Source of the DNA: Sphagnum compactum
Taxonomy: Eukaryota > Bryophyta > Sphagnopsida > Sphagnales
Length of the DNA stretch: 64,000 bases
Assembly: GCA_965153455.1 (NCBI GenBank)
Contig: OZ234502.1
Coordinates: forward strand, 9,641,495-9,705,494
Reading direction: 5' to 3'
Shown piece after piece: positions 47,859 to 60,119 of this stretch. Each line of letters begins with the position of its first letter. Positions within the stretch are counted from its first letter, which is position 1. The notes below the pieces were generated by a model. The model searched no databases and was not told the DNA's origin. It saw only the letters and a program-made list of their open reading frames with translations. The translations under genes were made by a program, and so were the position numbers.

Positions 47859-48089
47859 TGTCAATCACAGACCTGCTGCCATTGCTCAAGATGCACTGAA
47901 CAGAAGCTGTTCTTCAAGACATTGAAGGCAAAAAAAAAGACTGAGCACCAACATTGTGCATAAGAGAGGAGGATGTCAATCACAGATCTACTGCCATTGC
48001 TCAAGATGCACTGGACAGAAGCTGTTCTTCAAGACATTGAAGGCAAAAAAAATGGATTGAGCACCAACATTGTGCATAAGAGAGGAGGA
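47859..48089. repeat. Recent tandem duplication, period 115 bp, downstream of the HD-Zip gene
   Basis: The unit begins TGTCAATCACAGACCTGCTG, continues through GAACAGAAGCTGTTCTTCAAG, and ends AAGAGAGGAGGATG. The second copy starts at 47974 and differs by only a few bases. It lies 410-640 bases past the HD-Zip stop codon, in or near its 3' flank. Confidence 0.92.
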
Positions 48090-48500
48090 TGCAGAAATTA
48101 AAAAATCACCAAGCCCAAACAAAATCTAGTGAAAAGCAGTGGTTTGATTGAACAAAGGCTAAAATTGACAAGTATGCCCTGTGAAGATAAAATTGATGGG
48201 AGAGTATGCAGCAAAAATGTTTCCAGGAGAAAGAGTGGGTTTACAAGTCAGAAGGTTGATCTGGATCATCTCCAGAATCATTCCATTCGGACACAGAGAC
48301 AGGCACACCACAACCCCTTCAATGGAATAAAATCAGCACAACAGATTGATTACTGGATCTTGGACAAACTCCTACATCTTTAATCCTTCTTGTCTTTGTC
48401 TATTCCATAGTGTTACACATATCCTAGAGCTCCTTGGGGAATGCAGCAGAATGCCTTGAAAAAACCATCAATGTTGGGGTACAGAATTTTCTCTTTTACC

Positions 48501-50155
48501 TCAGCAAGCTGCTGGTGACTGTGAGAAATGTGAATATCCTGGTTTGGAGAAGGTGACAGATCTATTATCTACGGTGGCTACTCTCTCACAGGAAGGGCAC
48601 ATTGTCAAGGTAGCTGCAGGCAGTGGCATGTAATAATCATGTGCAATCACACAAGGAGCTGCCACTTTAATAGCTCTCAACTCTTGCAACTCCTTTAGCA
48701 ATCTCCTGTTCTCTTCTGTCAAAGTCTCACAACACCGTTGGAGAACCTCACGGTCTACTTCAGTTTGCTTCAGCTTTGTCCTGCGGCATTCATTCATGGA
48801 AGCAAAAAATAAATAAAGGTTCAAGAATGAGATCTTCAACTAGGGGGAAAAAGGAAAAAAGAAGATTTCACATCATCCATGGGAGGCAGCAGCAGCTTTT
48901 GCCTGCCCAAATTAGGTCAACTAGAAATGAGAACCCACCCCCAGTGAATCTTCATTGAGGGGAGTCAGTCCTTCATTGCCTGATCATGGTGCTCTAGCAT
49001 GCGGGATCACACGGGATCACATGTTGTGTGGCATAACAAGATTCAACAAGACTGAAAAATGTTGAATACACTTCCAAAAATACAGAAGATTACAGATAGG
49101 TGCATACCTTGCTCTTCTGTTTTGGAACCAGACTTCCACTTGCCGAGGTCGCAAGTTTAGTTGCTTTGCCAAGGCGCTCTTCTGCTTCTGCAGAGGGGAG
49201 CCAGCCACACAGATATCATCAGAGATAAGCAGCAGAAGAAACGGTACAGAACCGACAATGACCTAAAGGGAAAACTCAGGACAAGAATCATGAGAGCGGC
49301 AGCAGAAGAGAGTCGGACATCCTTGTTCATACCGGGTTAAGAGTGCTATGATCTTTGAAGCTTTCTTCTAGGAGAGCTGATTGTTCTTTGGAGAGACGAA
49401 GCTTCTTCCTGGTGGTTCCTACTCCTCCGTCTTCATCATCGCTACAACCTCTGGAGCTCAGATCGCACGCTCTTTCCCGATCCAGCAGCTGTTCGAACAA
49501 CTGATCGTGCTGCTGCAGCATATTTTTCTCTCTCTCCCGCTTCATGCCTATGCAGCTGCTTGGAGACGACGACACCACGGCTTCTTCGTCACATTCGGTT
49601 GTCGATGGCAATTGGTTCATGTCGATGCCTCCTCCTCTAGCCGGTGAAGAAGCCCCGGCATGGCCACCCCCGCCGGCGGAGGAAAACGTTTCCACTTCAC
49701 CATCGTCATAACCTGATCAACAGTCACAACAAACACACAAACACGAAGAAATTCAGAATCTCAAGAACTTCAGAATGTTGACAACAAGAAGAGCGAGGTA
49801 CGAAACAAAGATCCGCACCGCTGGCTGAGTTAGTCCTGGATCCATTCCGCAGAGATGCAGGCTGCCAAGAGAAGGTATTATTGGTGGATGAGGGGGCAGC
49901 TGTCGGCGTGACCGAAGCTGGTCTCAAGCCAGGCAACAAGTCAAGCTGCACGGGACACTGTCTAGCGGGGGGGGCAGAGGAGGAGGAGGAGTTCATGTCA
50001 TATCCTCCTCTCTGCTGAACCATCATCACACCTAAGTCCATGACGTTCAAGCCTAAGCTCCTCGCGGCACCTACAACGGAATCCTCCGCAGCAGTCATTA
50101 CTCTCATCGTCCGCAAATCTTCTTTAAACCTCTCCTTCCCTTCCGCTAACAACAT
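48501..50155 (-). CDS. Class II homeodomain-leucine zipper (HD-Zip II) transcription factor
   Basis: Exons, 5' to 3': 50155-49819, 49712-49333, 49187-49108, 48780-48501; phases close and give 358 residues. The homeodomain is at about residues 213-269 ([49 protein letters not shown]). A leucine zipper follows at 270-310 ([30 protein letters not shown]). The CPSCE motif at 327-331 marks class II; by family it is a redox-sensitive element. The introns at NP|KQK and AR|TKLK sit at the positions usual for this class. Such factors bind AATNATT-type DNA as dimers in the nucleus and act, often as repressors, in light, auxin and patterning responses. The N-terminal half is Ser/Gly-rich, and I see no clear LxLxL repressor motif. 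The start is the first ATG of an open frame; later Met residues at 17, 20, 39 or 44 are alternatives. Confidence 0.95.
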
Positions 50156-51046
50156 TGTTGTAGTACTCCGAAGTCCTACACTCTCTGGCCTCCTGTCAAC
50201 GCAAACAAGCTTCCTTCCTTGGACGATTCCCAAAGCGACTGCACTGGGGCTCCTCCTCCTCCGGCTACTCAATCTTCAAATAGGACTAAAGCTGACAAAA
50301 GACGTACTTCAAACCGCAGATCTCCATAACTCACCACACCCATTCCAAAACCCCTTCCAGCAGAAAATGGATCTGCGACAGAACGAAAACTGCAACAGCT
50401 GATGAACACACTAACTCGCTCGCTCCCTCACTCACTCACTCACTCACTCACTCACTACCTTTTGAAACCAGATGGTGTTCACAATCCTGCAACAAAACTC
50501 ATGCAAGCGCCTTCTCTTCTACGCCAAGACTTGCTACAGTAGTAGGACTACTACTATTGCAGGAAGAGAAAAACAACAGCCTCTGCACAATACTCTCGGC
50601 CTCGGACAGCTTCCCACGCACTCGGGAAGCTTTATAGAACGAGAACAACTCGATACAGCGCTGATGAGATGAAAGAAACTCTCATAAGAAAAGAAATATA
50701 GGAGCTAATGAGAAGAGAAGAAACGGGAAGCCTAGAGTCTAAACCCGAAACAACACCCAAAAAAAAAAAAAAAACAAGAAAAAGAAAAAGAAAAACAACA
50801 TCAGTAACCCCGGTCTGAACTCAGGTGTACCAGCTTTCTTTCTCTCCTTTCTTTCTTTCTGCCAGGCGCAACCTGTGTGAGCACAGCGACACAGGACCCC
50901 CTTCCTTCCTTCCTTCCCTGTAGCATGCGGACAGAAAGAAAGAAAGAAAGGAAGAAAGAAAACCAGTGCTAAAGAAATGGCGAGATTGTGGCTAATCTGG
51001 AACTCACTCCTGCATATTAATAATGATCCCATCGCCTTATATCTTT
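50156..51046 (-). promoter_or_regulatory. Long 5' leader/promoter of the HD-Zip II gene, rich in microsatellites
   Basis: Between the candidate TATA box and the start codon lie a (CACT)n run at about 50428-50456, an A/G-rich run at 50757-50795, and GAAA/CTTT runs at 50835-50860 and 50935-50965. If transcription starts near 51015, the leader is about 860 nucleotides. It contains several short upstream ATG frames, which could restrain translation. Confidence 0.45.
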
Positions 51047-51054
51047 CTTTATAG
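51047..51054 (-). promoter_or_regulatory. Candidate TATA box of the HD-Zip II gene
   Basis: CTATAAAG on the minus strand, about 890 bases upstream of the start codon, just before a GATATAAGGCG stretch. Supported by sequence match and position only. Confidence 0.35.
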
Positions 51055-52049
51055 AAGGATGTTAAATCAATAATGGCTCCTTATTGTTTACAGTACTCAA
51101 GTATTGTCTGCTTCTTTTTTTTTCTCCCTGACTGCCCAATTTCTCGACCAGAAGTGTCTGGTGATGATCGGACACATCTTGGTGCTGACCAGAATTTAAA
51201 AATAAAATAAAATAGTGTCTTATTATACATGGCCTTTTAGTGTCTATTATTACATGCCCAAAGTGTGCATAACAGGATCCAAAATTTGTGTCTGGGCATC
51301 AGCCATCTGGTTTTTTTTTTTCCCTCAAAATGATGGATGAATCAGGTGAAGGGCAGACAAGGGAAAAAAAGAAGCAGACAGTACAAAAAACGCCATAAGG
51401 ACCCATTGCTGATTTAACATCCTCTGTCTTTGTAAAAGGCCTTTGTTTTTGAGGTTTGGGGTTCTTTTAAGGGTCGTTCTTTCCCTAAGAAGTTGGTAAA
51501 TAAGGCCGTCCTTTAGACAAGGGATCCTTCTAAAAGGCTTGTAAAGCATCAGGTGGGTGTTTTTTTTGTAGTGTAGTTGGAGGGTGCCACCTTATTGCAC
51601 AGAATTTTTCCTCCATGAAGGGCATGCATATGAATATGTATATATGTAGATATGTATAGGATGCATGTGTGTATGACAAAGTTTTATGTATGTCCACTCG
51701 TATGGTGCTTTATGGGAGCAATGCTATTATGCTGGCCTACTCCTTAAGAGTGGAAAAAGATCTTACACTTACAAATAGATCCCTCCCATTTTCTTAAGTG
51801 TAAATTTTTTCTCTTTTTAAAGAGGTAATCATATATTATTACAAAATGTGGGTGTAATTCACTAATAATTTCTGTTCAGTGAACCAACCAGTGAATTCAC
51901 TCAAAATCTAATGAAATCATTTTATCTTAGATAATTAAAAAATTCTCATTCTTATGAGTAAGTGTAAAAAATAAGAATCTTCCCCTTTTACACCTCATGA
52001 TTCATACATGTTTAAACATTTTGTGACTATGGGTAAAAAACACACCCCT

Positions 52050-52135
52050 GGGGGGCATTCCCAAAACAATGGGCCTGCAAACTTGGTTGTCAACCTTGTC
52101 CTGGCCCCTTATTTTGGGAATGCCTTCACCCTGGG
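52050..52135. repeat. Inverted repeat with GGCATTCCCAAAA arms
   Basis: GGCATTCCCAAAACAATGGGCC near 52056-52077 pairs with GGCCCCTTATTTTGGGAATGCC near 52103-52124 (about 18 of 22 positions), around a short centre that itself contains GGTTGTCAACC. The right arm is shared with 10916-10950. Confidence 0.65.
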
Positions 52136-52412
52136 GCTTTATTCCATACCCAGAATTCGCATGTGTTGGTTCTTTTTCACTGCATGAATTAGGGTTTGGC
52201 CTCACAACTTGCAAAGAGTACCTACTCGTTAGAAGGTACAATACTTTTACGGAGTGTTTTTTCCCTTTTAGTTTGCTTAGGTTTTGTTGGTGTTGCTTGT
52301 CGAAATAATTGTCTGACTGCACATTTTGTCACTAGAACCTGGACACTTCTGTGGCAAGACATGACCCACAACTCCGGTATACATAATACCACTCCCAAGG
52401 GTTGGGTTTGGG

Positions 52413-52456
52413 TTGAGTTGAGTTGAGTTGAGTTGAGTTAAGTTGGGTTGGGTTGG
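52413..52456. repeat. (GAGTT)n / (GGGTT)n minisatellite
   Basis: GTTGA pentamers repeat five times, then grade into GGGTT pentamers. Confidence 0.9.
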
Positions 52457-55400
52457 TCCATGGGAGTATCATATTATAATATGAATATAGTTGTGGTCCT
52501 CTCAAGAGTTAAGTACTTACACCATTCTCATGTGTGGATGATGATGATGATGATATGCATGCTCTGATTACTTATCAGCTTTACTTCTAGTACATCCAAT
52601 TCTAGGGCTGTATTTACAGAGGGGATTGAATTGATGAAGGAGTCTCAGCATTTGGCAGAGCTTTGGGTCATAGATGCCATTTTGCCCACATGACCTCTGC
52701 AATGGGACAACAACAAATAAGTGCACACCTACTGAAAGTTTTGTGAAACTAAAGTTAACAAGGGGTGTGTTACACTGTGGCCTTGCCATTTACATTATTA
52801 AAAAAGTATCTTAAGGCAAAAGAAGAAGAATTATGGAAACTCAAATATTTCACCATGCAAAAATATACCCAATCTTCAAAAAATGCTCTAAAAGAAACCA
52901 AAATCCTTCAAGATATTATGACTCTATAACTTAGCTCAAGTTTCAACATAAGCCAAAATATCATCTTTCAAAAATCCTCATATAAAAAAAATAGACCTAT
53001 TATTATTACCTAGGGGCCAAAATCCCTTAAGCTACTATACTCTATAATGAATCTAAAGGCAATATCCTACATACTTGTATAATTACATAATGTAATTTTG
53101 TCAGCCAAGTGAAGTCTTGTTCCATTGTGGACCATTCTTGTTCCAGTGCTTTGTCCCCTTTCCCCCAAGTGAGACATGTTTTTGTGGGTGTTCTCAATTG
53201 TTTGCTGATTCGTATCCGATTTGCCTCTGCCACAAAACAAAAGAGTGGTTGTTGACTCATTGGTGCTAAAGTCCTTTTGCTCACATTTTTATTTGTTTTA
53301 TTTATTTATTTTTCTGGGGGGCTATGTTTTGCCATTGCAATAATTGGTGTCTGCTCTAGTGTGCTTGCAAGTTCTTAGATCTCAAAATTATTTTCTCCTC
53401 CTTAAATCATCCATCAATGTGATTAACCACTTCACACGTTATTTTCGTGACTAATAATTGATCTAGGTTCAAACTATTGTTGTCCAAATCTTCATTTTAA
53501 AACTTAACCTCTGGATATCGAAATAGCATTTTTTAAACCTTTTTTAAAGAGAAGAAGTATATGTATCCAAAAAATCAGCAATTTAGTTGTCAACACAATT
53601 ATATATTCAACTTTTTATTTTTGGCAATTATGGATGAGCCAGTTCAAATCTAATTAGTTGATTTCTAAACTGAGTGCATGTTCACATTCCCTACCAGCCT
53701 TGGCGGTGGGTTGTCCTTGTTTGTTCTTTTCTTTTTGCAATGAATTCTTTCATTTGTGCTAAAAAATACAGTAAACAAAACTCTGAAGAAACTACAAATA
53801 TGTATGAAGGTTAGGCATGGACACACCGCCCCCGCCCACCCCCCCCCCTCCAGATCACAAAGGACCAAAAGAAAGTCAAAAGAAACTTGTGAAACTTCAA
53901 TGGGTGCTATTTTGAAAGCAATTTTTTTTTTTGTAAACTTATCTAAGTTTACTTATTTAATCACCATCAACTAGCAACCAATTTTTTTCAAATCACATAT
54001 TTGGTGCAAAATACAAATTTTATATTTCAAGCAAAAATGTTAAGCTTTTGATACCTCACAAGACTAGATCTACCAAAAAGTCACAATGCCACCAATTCAC
54101 ATCCACCGATTTATAGTAGTAACAACAAAGTTACCTAGGTGCAAAGTGCAAAGAACGTAATCATCACAACAAGAGTTTGAAAGCTCTAAATTCATATTGG
54201 CCAAAACCACATGAGCACACACAACATACACAATAAACAACTTGGAGCTTGGATGTGCAAGGATACAACACACAAATCACACGCAAAAGCATTTGCTAAC
54301 ACACAAGAGATGGAGTGTCAATTCAAAATCTAGGTGGCATGGGATGGGTTAGTTAGTTGAAGACTTCAAAGAAAACAAAAAAGATTGGAGGCAAACATTC
54401 TTCAAGTTTGAACCTTTATCTCTTAAATAAAAAATCCTAAAAGGAACTAGGTCTCCATTTTCCAAGACATCAACAAATCCATAATGAAATATTTTGATGC
54501 ATAACATAACCCATATGAAAACTCATGATTTATTTAGAAGTAAAAACTTCATTTATTCATATAAAACACATATTGCTTTTCATCCTCTCCCCACATTCCA
54601 CACCCCAACATCTATGGTAATTTCAACCACCTAATAGAAGATGGCATCCAACAAGGCATTACAACAAGTGGCCTCTAGCCACGGATCTTTCAATTGATAA
54701 AATGTCCAAATGCAAAGTGTTCTTCTATTTTGTTTAACATTGACACAAGTTTCATATTAGGTTTATCATTTGTAATATGATCTCATCAATTTAAATCAAA
54801 TGATTGACCTAGATCAATTTTTTTGCAACAAGACAAATTTGTATTTGATCTTTCAAATCAATCTTTTTCATACTATCAGGAAAGGTTTGTATGTGTGGTT
54901 TAGATGCATATCGAATTTGGAATGCAAAAAGTTATTTTTTACAAGAATAGCAAATGTGCTTACCAATTTTTCAATATATATTCTACATTTAATAATACAT
55001 TTGTTGTTAAATACACCTAGGTCTTCATATGTCAAAACATTATTTATTTTGCTTCTAAGAATCTTTGCATCTTCTTATTTAATGTAAATTTTTAACATTT
55101 TTCATAATAAATTTTTTCTTTTAACATTTTTTAATGAATTTATGTTTAAAATTTTATATTTATATATTATCAACTGGATCTTTGGTGTTTTTATTCCTAA
55201 CAATATTCATGTCATTACCATCATTTTTTTGTTTTAATTGAAGATGTTTCAAATGTTGTTTAATTTTGTATGGATTTAAATATAGGTTTGGATGTTCTTC
55301 AATGAATGTCAAGGAAATTTTTTGTGCTATCCATTATAGATTATTATTCATTAGTTTTAATGAAATTTCATTAAAAATATACTTCCAAAATAATATTTTA

Positions 55401-56786
55401 CATTTTGAGTTTTTTTTTTCCTTTGAATATATTAGTATTATTTGTTTGATCAACACAATCAAGATGTACATCTTCATGACTTTCAATATTTTGGGAGCTT
55501 GTATCTTCACGAAATGTATTACTAGGTTCAAAATGATTGTTTTTCATATACCAAATTCAAAATTCCTATTTGATTATTGTTTCCAAATTTTGTCATTATT
55601 CGACAATTATATTTATTCCAAACATGAATTGGACGTTGTAAGTATTGTGATATCCAGTGCATTGTAGTAAAACCACCCCATAGTGCTCCATTACCAACAT
55701 GAATTGACAAATTTTCCATATAGTTTTTTTCATCATTTGCTTCACCATTATGCAAATTATGCAATAAATCAAAAGTTCATTCACTTCTATAACATTATAA
55801 GGTCTAAGGTGTCCCAATAGTTAAACATTCATGTAAATAAAATATACTTTTTTATTTTAAAATTTAGATTTTATAATCGATTTAAAATTACACTTTTAGA
55901 TTTTTTATGTTAAATTTAATCTTATTTTGCTTTGAAGATTAATTAATACAATTTGAAGTATAACTTTAAGCTTTGGGTTTAATTGTTTAGGTTCAACTTA
56001 TAAGTTCAATCATAAAATTTTGATCTAATTATAAAATCCAATTTTAAATATGTTTACATTTAATTATGGTTATGTGTTAAGCTTTAAATTTATATTTAAA
56101 TTGGGGTTTAAGTTTAGGGTTTAACTTCTATTTTATAAGGCTCAAGCTTTAGGTATTAGGTTTAGGTCCAAAATCTTGTCACAACGTCACATTTTTTTAT
56201 CTTTTGCATTTAATCATTTTTTATCATGTAAAGACCCATTTATGAATGATTATGATGAAATCTATAATTGTAATGGTTTAAAATATAGTCCTTCTGAAAA
56301 TTTTGACAACTTTTGATCCATTATTTTTTATGGGGATCAAAATATAGGGTAAAAAAAAACTACTTAAGGACTAAGCCCTATTCGTCCTATGCGATACACC
56401 TTAAAGGATTTTCACTCATTTACATTTTAGGGTTAGGCTTTTATTTCAATTTTAAAGTTGTTTCAAATTTTGTTGTTGTTAGTGTTTTTTTTTTTAAATT
56501 TTAAATTTACATTTTGGACTTAAATTTATATTTAAAATTTGGGGTTTAAGTTTAAAATTTTGGTTTAAAAGTGGTTTAGGTTTTTATCTCAATTCTTAGA
56601 TTGTTTTAGGAGTTCTTATTTTATAATAATTTTAAAATAATCTTTAAGTTTTCATTTTAAACTTAAACCTGATTTTAAATTAGGCCAACCTTTATGTTTT
56701 GATGTGTAAATTTGCTAAACTTAATTACTACATTGAAAAGCTTATCCAAAAATATGTTGTAGAAAAAACAAAATATTTCAAAATTA

Positions 56787-56803
<17 letters not shown>

Positions 56804-56844
<41 letters not shown>
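56804..56844. repeat. (TA)n microsatellite preceded by an A tract
   Basis: About 20 TA dinucleotides directly after roughly 18 A residues. Confidence 0.95.
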
Positions 56845-56846
<2 letters not shown>

Positions 56847-56914
56847 GTATGTATATGGATATGAATTCAAACACTTCCAAAACCCATCTCGACATCCCCA
56901 TCGAAAAAAAATAC

Positions 56915-57015
56915 CCTTTAAGCCCAAAATCTTTTTAACCAACATCCCAATATCTGATATCCTATAAGCCAAAAATCTCTTAACCAACATCCCAATACCC
57001 ATTACCCATAAGCCC
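56915..57015. repeat. Degenerate tandem repeat, unit about 55 bp
   Basis: The words TAAGCC(C)AAAATCT, CTTTTTAACCAACATCCCAAT and TATCC/TACCC recur in order two to three times. Confidence 0.65.
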
Positions 57016-59265
57016 AAATTTGTTTACCAATATCAATTGCCTTGCATTTAAAAATCAATTTCCCATAGTCCAATTTTAGTTTATGGACAAGATTTATACG
57101 TTGACTTATTCATAATGTATACGCAACATATATATAAATTACACAACCCAAAAATTAGTCTACTTGTTCTTTTCCTTTTTCATAAATGAAAACCCTAAAC
57201 TTCTATTGATGAACTTAACACAAACTTGCCAAATGTGTGTTTTTTTATTATAAAAGTTTCATGTATAGACCATGTTTTGCTTTGAAGTCTTTAAGAATCC
57301 CCAAGTGAAAACCAAAAACAAAATCAATCATGGACCATTCAAGATACAATCATATTTTTCTTCTAATTCATATATGATCCTACAACCTCATTTTGAATTG
57401 TTACACTACACTTATAGGCATAACAATAATAAACGAAATCTTGGTTTGTTAAAAATGGGAGGTGGCATTTGTTGCAAACATTTTGAAAACAAGAAGCATC
57501 AATAGGCATTTCCAACTTCCCAATAACATGCAAGGCATCAACATGAATGGTCGAAGGGTTGTTGCACAATAATAATAAACATAAACAAATGCCAAAACTA
57601 ATATTTTCCTCACTTTGAGAGAGGTAGAAAAGTCTTGTCCTCTAGTCCTCTTTTGGAGAACCTTAGTCAATTTTTTTTTTCTAGCCTCATCATCAACTAG
57701 AATCACAAAGATAAAAAAATAATTGGTCAAAAATTGTTATTCCCTAAATTTGGAACTTCCTAAATTTTTTATATCAATAAGGTAGTAGGTCTTTTAAGAG
57801 CCATACTCCTCAATAAACTGCATGTATTGTGAATGGAACTTTAAATAGAACATTAAAGCCTAAATATCCTTGGCCTCTTATCATCAAATACTAATAGAAT
57901 GAAACCTTTGGCATATCTACCATAAATGCATGTGACAACATCTCAATGGTACCAAGATGATCAAAGTCATCCCTTTGCATGAAATCTTGAATGTTATAAG
58001 TGGAAAGAAACTTCAAGTGAATAGGGAAAACGTTAATGTTATCAATTGCAATAGAAGCACTAATTTTCAAAACAAAGCTTCAATATTCTCTTTCAAATTT
58101 GTTTATTAACATCACAATAAAATTGTGGGAATGTTACAAAATTTCACATTCAAACAATTAGAAAATGTATTGACAAATGTAGACTGAATAGTTAATGTGA
58201 TTGTATAATATTTTACATTGTTAATCAAATCACAATCAATGTATATATATGCACTCTTTGGCACAACATATGAGTCATATTTGCTATAGTCTTATATATA
58301 GTTTTAAACATCATAGCACAAACCAATTACATACTTTAATCCCTAAACCCTGTATCATAAAAAACAGTTTACAATTATTAGGTTAGTAAAATAGTAATTA
58401 TAATATTATTAAAACCATAAAATCCTAGGTATTCAAACATTACAACACCCTACAACTTTGTGTTACTCTCCATTTAAAATTATAGGTTGCGTATTAGTTC
58501 ATTAAGATTTTACAATCATTTATAAGTTTTAGTAATTCAATTAGGAAATTGATTTTAGGAATTTGCATATTTGTAACATGTAGACCCAACATGCAAAAAG
58601 TGGCTAACTTTTTCAAAAAAATATTTATAAAATATTGATTTTTTTTTAAAAATTTAAATTTAAGGTTTGCATTAAACCAAAATCTCCATGTACATTATAA
58701 TTTATTATTTGTTTAGATTACTTCAAAACTTACAAGATCATATTTACAAATTTTTATTCCATTATTAGAAATTGCACAATTTTAATAAAATTTGAAGCAT
58801 CAAAATTTCCAAAAATATTTTTAAAAATTAACTTTATATTCATCCTATTTTTATCTAAATTTTAAAATATGTTTTTGGTAAAATTATCATTAACTTAATT
58901 CCATTTAAAATACAATAAATTGTTTGATTCAAAGTTCTTTCTGAAGCTTGAGATTGCGACATCAAGGTTTTTTTTTAAAAAACTTTTTAATTTATTTATT
59001 TTCAATGAATCTTTATTAAATTGTTACATATGTACTATAGTTGTTCAGTTCAGGGTTTATTTATTTTGCTTAAAATTTCCAACCCATATTCTTTGCATTT
59101 TTATCTTTAAGTTTTTAATGTTATACATTTCAAAAATCGAATGAATTTATATTAATTTGTTACATTGATACATTCATTTGCATTTCTAAACACATATTTT
59201 TTATCAAAATGAATTTACAAATATTGTAATATAAATCCAAAAGCAAAATGTAACCAAAATAAGAC

Positions 59266-59700
59266 TTTCCTTTTAGTCATAGCAATGTAGCATATGCACA
59301 ATGCATGCACTACTTCTAGCTCACATCACACCTTGCACAACAACACAAAACCATTTAACCAAAAAAAAAAAAAAAAAAACTACCACACTTACCTTTGGTG
59401 CTCCTTGTCCTACTAAAGCAACAAGAAAAACACCAAAAAATTTATTATAGAACCTTACTTTCAAGTGTAGCAATGTTGCTTGCACACAACCGATGCACCT
59501 CTTGCAATGCACACGTCACCCCTTGCTACAACAGCACAAAACCAAACAAAACAAGATTTTCAAAAAAACTACAACACTTACCTTTGCAAAAGCAACAACA
59601 AGAAAACATTTTTTTAAAAACCAAAACAAAACTTACTTCTGACTATAAGAACTTAGCTCGCTTGCTCTCAAGCACTTCACCCACTACAAACAACATCCTT
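59266..59700. repeat. Three degenerate copies of a 180-187 bp tandem unit
   Basis: The anchors TAGCAATGTAGCATATGCACA (59281), TAGCAATGTTGCTTGCACACA (59468) and AGAACTTAGCTCGCTTGCTC (59647) are followed by similar CACATCAC/CACGTCACCCCTTG and ACAACA(G)CACAAAACC segments. The first copy carries a 19-20 base A run. Confidence 0.65.
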
Positions 59701-59916
59701 TAGGAAAAATACTTCAAAAGCTCACAACCTTGTGACAACTTCTCAACTCTTGTGCAATATATGTAACAATGTAAGGCTCCAAAACTCAAAACAAAATGCT
59801 TGAAAGCACAAAAAAATTTATGGGCCTAAATGTAGGCAGGTCATGAGGTGTAGGTGGAGGGACTAACCGCTACTCCATATTACTTGAAGAGTGTGAGCGA
59901 TGCTATTCCTACTTAA

Positions 59917-60116
59917 GGTGCATTCACAATTGACGTTGGTGAATCTAGTGTTGAATCTCCTAACACCATGCTAGCCATTTAGGACTTAAACCTAGTTATC
60001 GTGAAAATTTTATGTTAAACCAACATTCAATTAACATTAAACTATCGTCCATTTAACATTGAATGCCACCTAGATTTTCATTTAACATTGACTTCACATC
60101 AAGTGTGAATGCACCA
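59917..60116. mobile_element. Tourist-like (PIF/Harbinger) MITE, 200 bp
   Basis: The left end AGGTGCATTCACAATTGACG and the right end on the minus strand TGGTGCATTCACACTTGATG match at 17 of 20 positions. The element is flanked by TTA on both sides (59914-59916 and 60117-60119), the 3-bp target duplication typical of Tourist elements. The interior is AT-rich with ATTTAACATT(G/A)A words repeated in both orientations and no coding frame. Confidence 0.85.
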
Positions 60117-60119
60117 TTA

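Larger units (their letters stand above)
52550..59260. other. AT-rich intergenic DNA, no gene seen
   Basis: The region has very low GC and no coding frame with a recognisable domain. It includes an A tract followed by (TA)n at 56786-56844, and a degenerate repeat of CCCATAAGCCCAAA-type units at about 56920-57010. Confidence 0.6.

Noticed and set aside
56090-56165. Telomere-like TTTAGGG words
   Set aside because: Only isolated, irregular GGGTTTAAG/TTTAGGGTTT words in AT-rich DNA, with no tandem array.
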